Positions 59,152 through 64,000 of a stretch of 64,000 bases of DNA are shown here, piece after piece (within the stretch, counting starts at the first letter, position 1; every line of letters begins with the position of its first letter). A program made the position numbers and the translations under genes. The notes below the pieces were generated by a model, which saw nothing but the letters and a program-made list of their open reading frames with translations, was not told the DNA's origin and did not search any database. This stretch comes from Microbispora sp. H13382 (GTDB taxonomy: Bacteria; Actinomycetota; Actinomycetes; Streptosporangiales; Streptosporangiaceae): the NCBI RefSeq assembly GCF_014161445.1, contig NZ_JABBXA010000018.1, positions 1 through 64,000 on the forward strand, given 5' to 3'.

Positions 59152-60290
59152 CACCCGACGGCCTCCCCGCTGGAGGCGACCGGGGCGTGGCCGTCCGGAT
59201 CGACCATGATCACCGAGGCGGTGAGCGCGCCGTCGCAGAACCGCTCCAGCACGTTCTTGACCCGCGCGCACAGCACGCGCCCGGCGGGTTCGAGCAGCCC
59301 GGCGGCCTCCCACAACTCGTACGCGTGCCGGGCGGTGTTGGCCTCGGCGACCCGCCCGGCCAGGGCCTCGTCGCCGCCCGCCTCCCGGGTCATCCCGGCC
59401 AGCAGGTCCTTGTCGATCTTCGACCGGGTGTAGTGCGTCATGAGCACGCCCGCGGCGAGCTTGGTCAGCTTGCCGACCATGCCGACGAACAGCACGTCGG
59501 TCAGCCCCGCGTCGGCGGCCCGGCGCAGCGCGGCCCCGGTGAAGTCGCCGACCTCGACGAAGCACACGGCGGGCAGGCCGGGCCGCAGCCGCATCGCGGC
59601 CCGGTCGGTGCGCCCGCCCGTGGACAGCACCAGCGTGCGCTCGCCCTGCGCCGCCATCACGTCGATCGCCTGCAGGACGGAGGAGCGCCACGACTCGGTG
59701 GAGAACGGCCGCACGATCCCGGTGGTGCCGAGGATCGAGATGCCGCCGAGGATCCCGAGCCTGGCGTTGGTGGTCTTGCGGGCCATCCGCTCGCCCTCGG
59801 GCACGCTGATGACCACGCGGACGCCGCGCCGCCCGAGGTCCACGACCTCACCGACGGCCTGGGTGATCTGCGCCCGGGGGACCGGGTTGATGGCCGGGCC
59901 GCCGACCTCCAGGCCGAGGCCCGGCCGGGTGACCACGCCGACGCCGACGCCGCCGTCCAGTTCGATGCCGGCTTCCGGACGCCAGGACACGGTCGCGGTC
60001 AGGTGCGCGCCGTCGGTCACGTCGGGGTCGTCCCCGGCGTCCTTGACGACCACGGCCGTGGCCTTCGCGTCCGTCACGGCGTAGGAGTCGACCGGCAGCG
60101 TCACCCGGCCGCCGCCGGGCAGCGGCGTGTCCACCGTGGGCGGGGTGTCGCCGTGCGCGAGCGCGATGCTGGCGGCCTTCGCGGCGGCGGCGCCGCAGGT
60201 GCCCGTCGTCCATCCGGTCCGCAGCGCCCGCTTGCGCACCCGCATCGTGCGCGGCAGGTCCGGCTCGCGCAGCTCAGGGCCCTCGGTCAC
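59148..60290 (-). CDS. cbiD: Cobalt-precorrin-5B C1-methyltransferase
   Basis: The 380-residue CbiD has LRTGWTTGTCGAAAAKAA at the N-terminus, RKTTNARLGILGGISILGTTGIVRPFS with the conserved GGISILGTTG, and VGMVGKLTKLAAGVLMTHYT. CbiD is the hallmark methyltransferase of the anaerobic, early-cobalt pathway. GTG 60290 follows AAGGGATCCCG. It overlaps both neighbours by 4 bp. Confidence 0.95.
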   Translation of the reverse strand: MTEGPELREPDLPRTMRVRKRALRTGWTTGTCGAAAAKAASIALAHGDTPPTVDTPLPGGGRVTLPVDSYAVTDAKATAVVVKDAGDDPDVTDGAHLTATVSWRPEAGIELDGGVGVGVVTRPGLGLEVGGPAINPVPRAQITQAVGEVVDLGRRGVRVVISVPEGERMARKTTNARLGILGGISILGTTGIVRPFSTESWRSSVLQAIDVMAAQGERTLVLSTGGRTDRAAMRLRPGLPAVCFVEVGDFTGAALRRAADAGLTDVLFVGMVGKLTKLAAGVLMTHYTRSKIDKDLLAGMTREAGGDEALAGRVAEANTARHAYELWEAAGLLEPAGRVLCARVKNVLERFCDGALTASVIMVDPDGHAPVASSGEAVGW

Positions 60291-61084
60291 CGGGATCCCT
60301 TCAGCTCGCGCCGGGCCGCGGGCTCGGAGCGGCGGTGGCCGTGGAAGTGGCCCGGGTGGTAGAGGTGCGAGCGCGTACCGTGGGCCTCCAGCGCGGGCCC
60401 GACCAGCACCAGCGTGTGCTTCCAGAGCCGATGGGCGCGCACGGCTGCCGCCAGCTCGTCCAGGCGGCAGCGCAGCACCAGCTCGTCCTCCCACGTGACC
60501 CGGTAGCCGACCACGCAGGGCGTCTCGGGCGGGTAGCCGCCCGCCAGCAGTTCCTGCTGCAACTGCGCCGAGCGGGCAGCCGACAGGAACAGCGCCATCG
60601 TCGTGCCGTGCGCGGCGAACTCCCGCACGGTCTCGCCCTCGGGCATCGGCGTCTTGCCGCCCTCCAGCCGGGTGAGCACGACCGACTGCGCGACCTCCGG
60701 CACGGTCAGCTCCCGCCGTACGGCGGCGGCGACGGCGGTGAAGCTGGAGACCCCCGGCACGACCTCGGTCTCCAGCCCGAGCGCGGTGCACCGGTCGAGC
60801 TGTTCCTGCACGGCCCCCCACAGGGCGGGGTCGCCGGAGTGCACGCGGGCGACGCGCAGCCCGTCGCGGGCCGCCTCCTCGTACACGGCGACGACCTCCT
60901 CCAGGGGCACCGCGGCGGAGTCGACGATCCGGGCGCCGGCCCGGGCATGGCCGAGCAGGCCGGGATGCACCAGGCTGGAGGCCCAGACCACGACGTCGGC
61001 GGCCGCGATGGCCGCCGCGCCGCGCAGCGTGAGCAGGTCGGGCGCGCCCGGCCCCGCGCCGACGAAAGTGACCTTCCCGCTCAC
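60287..61084 (-). CDS. cobM: Precorrin-4 C11-methyltransferase
   Basis: This 265-residue SAM-dependent tetrapyrrole methylase of the CobM/CbiF type has VTFVGAGPGAPDLLTLRGA, VVVWASSLVHPGLL, RVHSGDPALWGAVQEQLD and VPGVSSFTAVAAAV. It methylates C11. The tail after the fold is basic and His-rich (HLYHPGHFHGHRR), perhaps a metal-binding extra. GTG 61084 overlaps the cobI stop. Confidence 0.95.
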   Translation of the reverse strand: MSGKVTFVGAGPGAPDLLTLRGAAAIAAADVVVWASSLVHPGLLGHARAGARIVDSAAVPLEEVVAVYEEAARDGLRVARVHSGDPALWGAVQEQLDRCTALGLETEVVPGVSSFTAVAAAVRRELTVPEVAQSVVLTRLEGGKTPMPEGETVREFAAHGTTMALFLSAARSAQLQQELLAGGYPPETPCVVGYRVTWEDELVLRCRLDELAAAVRAHRLWKHTLVLVGPALEAHGTRSHLYHPGHFHGHRRSEPAARRELKGSR

Positions 61085-61815
61085 AACCGGCCTCCCCGGC
61101 CCGTACGCTCCCGGGTGACCAGCAGCGCGGACAGGTACGGCCCGGTCCCGGCCGGGTCGAGCCCGGCGGCGGGCCGCACGTCCTCCTCCGGCAGCCCGAG
61201 CGATGCGCCGTACACCGCGCCGGCCAGGCGGCCGGACTCGCGGACGGCGGCCAGCACTCCCGGCAGCATGCGCCCTCCCTTGTAGGCCACGACAGTGTCA
61301 TGGGTGTCGAGCGCCGCGCGCAGGGCGTCCAGCCCCGCCGTCAGCGGCATCAGCGCCAGCGACTCCCGGCCCTCGACCAGGACGGTCCCGCTGCTCGCCG
61401 CGAGCGCCTGCATGGCGGTGACGCCGGGGACCGTGCGGACCTCCACCTCCGGCACGAGCCCGCGCACGGTCCCGGCCAGGTAGGTGAAGGTGCTGTAGAC
61501 GTTGGGGTCGCCGATCGTCGCGAACGCGACCGTCCGCGCGCCGGTCTCATAGACGGCGGCGACGGCGGCGCCCGCCGCGTCCCAGGCCGCCTCACGCCGG
61601 GGACCGCTGCCCGGCGGATCGGCCAGGGCGAACTCCAGGCGGGTCACCTCGCGGCCGGTGTGGGCGCGGACGATGCGCTCGGCGCGGCCCTCCTCCCCGG
61701 TGTCGGCCACCGGCACCACGACCACGTCTGCCTCGCGCAGCACGCGCACGGCCTTCACCGTCACCAGGTCCGGGTCGCCCGGGCCGACGCCGACCCCCGT
61801 CAGCACGGGCCTCAT
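61081..61815 (-). CDS. cobI: Precorrin-2 C20-methyltransferase
   Basis: The 244-residue CobI/CbiL methylase has TGVGVGPGDPDLVTVKAVRVL, VVVPVADTGEEGRAERIV, ATIGDPNVYSTFTYLA and VPGVTAMQALAA. It methylates C20 of precorrin-2 or its cobalt form. ATG 61815 overlaps the cobB stop by 4 bp. Confidence 0.95.
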   Translation of the reverse strand: MRPVLTGVGVGPGDPDLVTVKAVRVLREADVVVVPVADTGEEGRAERIVRAHTGREVTRLEFALADPPGSGPRREAAWDAAGAAVAAVYETGARTVAFATIGDPNVYSTFTYLAGTVRGLVPEVEVRTVPGVTAMQALAASSGTVLVEGRESLALMPLTAGLDALRAALDTHDTVVAYKGGRMLPGVLAAVRESGRLAGAVYGASLGLPEEDVRPAAGLDPAGTGPYLSALLVTRERTGRGGRL

Positions 61816-63125
61816 GCGGCAGCCTCCACGAGATCACGCGCCAGGCGCGGCGCGCCCGCCCAGTGCGGGTGGAGGTAGGAGGCGTGCACGCCGCCCCGGA
61901 CGAATCCCTCGCGCCTCGGCAGGACGTACGCCGGGGACTCCCCGGCGGGCGGAGAGCAGGTGGTGCGGTGGAACTCGTGGGCGCGTACGACGGTGCCGTC
62001 GGGCCGTACGGCCTCCCGGTAGCCGAGCGTCAGCCGCTCGGTCATCCGCGCCTCCACCGGCAGCACCCCGCACATCGGCGCGCCGTCGAGCGAGGCGGCC
62101 AGGTAGAGCAGGCCCGCGCACTCGGCCGCGATCGGCAGGCCGCGGGCGGCGAGGCGGGCGACCTGTCCCCGCAACGGCCTGTTGGCCGCCAGGTCGGCGG
62201 CGTGGACCTCGGGGAACCCGCCGCCGATCACCAGCGCCCGGGTGCCCGGCGGCAGCGCCTCGTCCCGCAGCGGGTCGACGTACGCCACCTCGGCTCCGGC
62301 GGCGCTCAGCAGCTCGGCCGTCTCGGCGTAGGAGAACGTGAACGCCGCGCCGGCGGCGACCGCGACCACGGGCCGCCCGGAAACCGGGATTCCCACCGCG
62401 TCGGCGGCCGACCAGGGGGCGGCCGGAAGCGGCGGCGCGGCCGACGCCAGGCGCAGCACGAGGTCGAGGTCGCAGTGCCGTTCCACCAGCGTCCCGAGGG
62501 CGGCCACGGCCCGCCGCGCCTGCGCGTCGCGCTCGGCGGCGGGCACCAGGCCGAGGTGCCGCGACGGCACCTGGACGGCCGCGTCGCGCGGCAGGACCCC
62601 GGCCACCGGGATGCCGAGCGGCCGCAGCGCCTCGCGGAGGATCTCCTCGTGGCGGGCCGAGCCCACCCGGTTGAGCACCACCCCGGCGATCCGTACGGAC
62701 CGGTCGAAGGTGGCGAAGCCGTGCACGAGGGCCGCGACGGACGCCGACTGGGACGACGCGTCCACCACGAGCAGCACGGGCGCGTCGAGCAGGCGGGCGA
62801 TGTGCGCGGTCGAGGCTTCCGAGGTCGGCCCCCGGCCATCGAACAATCCCATGACGCCTTCGACGACCGCGACGTCCGCGCCGCGCGCGCCGTGCGCGAA
62901 CAGCGGGGCCACCAGGTCCTCCCCGACGAGGAACGCGTCGAGGTTGCGGCCCGGACGGCCGGTGGCGAGCGCGTGGTAGCCGGGGTCGATGTAGTCGGGG
63001 CCCGCCTTGTGCGGCGAGACGGCCAGGCCGCGCGCGGTCAGCGCCGCCATCAGCCCGGTGGCCACGGTGGTCTTGCCCGTTCCCGAGGCCGGGGCGGCGA
63101 CGACGAGCCGGGGGACGCTCACCAT
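61812..63125 (-). CDS. cobB: Cobyrinate a,c-diamide synthase
   Basis: The 437-residue CobB/CbiA has an N-terminal P-loop ATPase (VVAAPASGTGKTTVATGLMA, HKAGPDYIDPGYH, VEGVMGLFDG) and a C-terminal class I glutamine amidotransferase domain with nucleophile Cys in LPIAAECAGLLYLA and a His in YLHPHWAG. It amidates the a- and c-carboxylates. ATG 63125 is in frame with GTG 63122; either could start translation. Confidence 0.95.
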   Translation of the reverse strand: MVSVPRLVVAAPASGTGKTTVATGLMAALTARGLAVSPHKAGPDYIDPGYHALATGRPGRNLDAFLVGEDLVAPLFAHGARGADVAVVEGVMGLFDGRGPTSEASTAHIARLLDAPVLLVVDASSQSASVAALVHGFATFDRSVRIAGVVLNRVGSARHEEILREALRPLGIPVAGVLPRDAAVQVPSRHLGLVPAAERDAQARRAVAALGTLVERHCDLDLVLRLASAAPPLPAAPWSAADAVGIPVSGRPVVAVAAGAAFTFSYAETAELLSAAGAEVAYVDPLRDEALPPGTRALVIGGGFPEVHAADLAANRPLRGQVARLAARGLPIAAECAGLLYLAASLDGAPMCGVLPVEARMTERLTLGYREAVRPDGTVVRAHEFHRTTCSPPAGESPAYVLPRREGFVRGGVHASYLHPHWAGAPRLARDLVEAAA

Positions 63126-63733
63126 TCGATGCCCCTCTGGCCCTTCTGTCCCGCGTCCATCGGGTGCTTGACCTTGGTCATCTCCACCACGAGGTCGGCG
63201 GCCTCGACCAGGCGGGGATCGGCGTCGCGGCCGGTGATCACCACGTGCTGGCGGCCGGGCCGGGCGCGCAGGGTCTCGACCACGTCGTCCACGTCGACCC
63301 AGCCCCACTTGAGGGGATAGGTGAACTCGTCGAGGACGTACAGGCCGTAGGTCTCGGCGGCGAGGTCGCGCCTGATCTGCGCCCAGCCCTCGCGGGCGTC
63401 GGCGGCGTGGTCGGCCTCGGTGCCGGGCCGCCGGATCCACGACCAGCCCTCGCCCATCTTGTGCCAGGTCACCGGCCCGCCCTCGCCGGTCTGCTCGTGC
63501 AGCCGGCCGAGGGCGCGCAGGGCGGCCTCCTCGCCGACCCGCCACTTGGCGCTCTTGACGAACTGGAACACTCCGACGGGCCAGCCCTGGTTCCAGGCGC
63601 GCAGCGCCAGGCCGAAGGCGGCCGTCGACTTCCCTTTCATCTCCCCGGTGTGCACGATGACCAGCGGGCGGTTGCGCCGCGCGCGCGTGGTCAGCCCGTC
63701 GTCCGGCACGCTCGCCGGCCTGCCCTGCGGCAT
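63119..63733 (-). CDS. cobO: Corrinoid adenosyltransferase
   Basis: This 204-residue CobA/CobO/BtuR-type enzyme has a P-loop with IVHTGEMKGKSTAAFGLALRAW, VGVFQFVKSAKWRVGEE and LYVLDEFTYPLKWGW. It transfers adenosyl from ATP to the corrinoid cobalt. ATG 63733 lies directly after the previous stop codon (TAGATG). Confidence 0.95.
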   Translation of the reverse strand: MPQGRPASVPDDGLTTRARRNRPLVIVHTGEMKGKSTAAFGLALRAWNQGWPVGVFQFVKSAKWRVGEEAALRALGRLHEQTGEGGPVTWHKMGEGWSWIRRPGTEADHAADAREGWAQIRRDLAAETYGLYVLDEFTYPLKWGWVDVDDVVETLRARPGRQHVVITGRDADPRLVEAADLVVEMTKVKHPMDAGQKGQRGIEW

Positions 63734-64000
63734 CTACGCCACCCTCCTGACGTCACGCACGACCGCGGCCAGGTGATCGGCCGCCAGATCCTGAAGGCGC
63801 AGCGCGGTCCCACCGAGCGCGGCGGCGAGCCGCCCGGCCAGGCCGAGCCGTACGGGGCCGTGCTCGCAGTCGACGACCACGCTCGCGACCCCGGCCAGCC
63901 GCCGGGCGGCGTCGACCGGGTCGGGGCCGGAGGTGTGCCTGCCGTCGGTGACGACCACGAGCAGCGCGCGGCGGCGGGGGTCGCGCAGCCGCTCGGCGGC
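63734..64000 (-). CDS. Magnesium-chelatase-like VWA protein, C-terminal part
   Basis: The gene runs off the right edge; only the last 88 residues are visible. VVVTDGRHTSGPDPVDAARRL and VVVDCEHGPVRLGLAGRLAAAL match the end of the von Willebrand A domain in ChlD/BchD-type chelatase subunits common in actinobacterial cobalamin operons. It is the first visible gene of the operon and abuts cobO. Its ATPase part should lie to the right of this window. Confidence 0.8.
   Translation of the reverse strand, partial: AAERLRDPRRRALLVVVTDGRHTSGPDPVDAARRLAGVASVVVDCEHGPVRLGLAGRLAAALGGTALRLQDLAADHLAAVVRDVRRVA

Overview
The window is very GC-rich with strong G/C third-position bias, GTG and TTG starts and many 4-base ATGA/GTGA gene overlaps. 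This is the signature of a filamentous high-GC actinobacterium; gene content suggests a Streptosporangiales-type organism, though rank below class is inference. No rRNA, tRNA or CRISPR array was recognised. Both edges cut through genes.

Region 1 (1-3.1 kb) holds the start of a DoxX-like membrane protein, a short ArsR-type regulator and a NarL-family two-component system. Region 2 (3.0-14.5 kb) is a KstR2-type steroid catabolism cluster for the last two rings of cholesterol-like steroids: echA20-ipdA-ipdB-ipdC, an SDR, a paired acyl-CoA dehydrogenase set, an enoyl-CoA hydratase, ipdF, kstR2 and fadA6, interrupted by a TetR/metallo-hydrolase pair. prfC follows. Region 3 (16.3-20.8 kb) is a candidate defence or modification locus: an N6-adenine methylase with its own HTH and specificity-like domain, divergent from a 630-residue protein of unknown function followed by a damaged HNH nuclease gene. 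Then come a cytochrome P450, a second two-component system, a gene remnant, a PolX/PHP polymerase and a CysS/MshC-like ligase.

Region 4 (27.4-35.2 kb) is the 4-hydroxybenzoate/protocatechuate operon pobA-pcaHGBDC, with a divergent IclR regulator. It is extended by overlapping genes for a PfkB sugar kinase and a persulfide-dioxygenase/rhodanese protein. Region 5 (35.8-49.8 kb) looks like a hypoxia or dormancy island: a complete group 3b [NiFe]-hydrogenase (four subunits plus maturation protease), a DevS/DosT-like GAF-GAF kinase with a candidate haem histidine, two universal stress proteins, three CBS proteins and OsmC. DosR-like boxes lie upstream of several of these genes, and three box pairs share an exact 22-bp spacing. 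No DevR-type regulator is adjacent.

Region 6 (49.8-54.7 kb) is mixed: 15-bp tandem repeats ending a small membrane protein, a DUF222/HNH (13E12-type) gene bracketed by a 16-bp near-perfect direct repeat, then VOC, YceI and sirtuin genes. Region 7 (54.7-64 kb) is one leftward cobalamin operon of ten genes running from a chelatase-like VWA gene to cbiX. CbiD, a CbiG-CobJ fusion, CobL (CbiE-CbiT) and CbiX point to an early-cobalt-insertion route.
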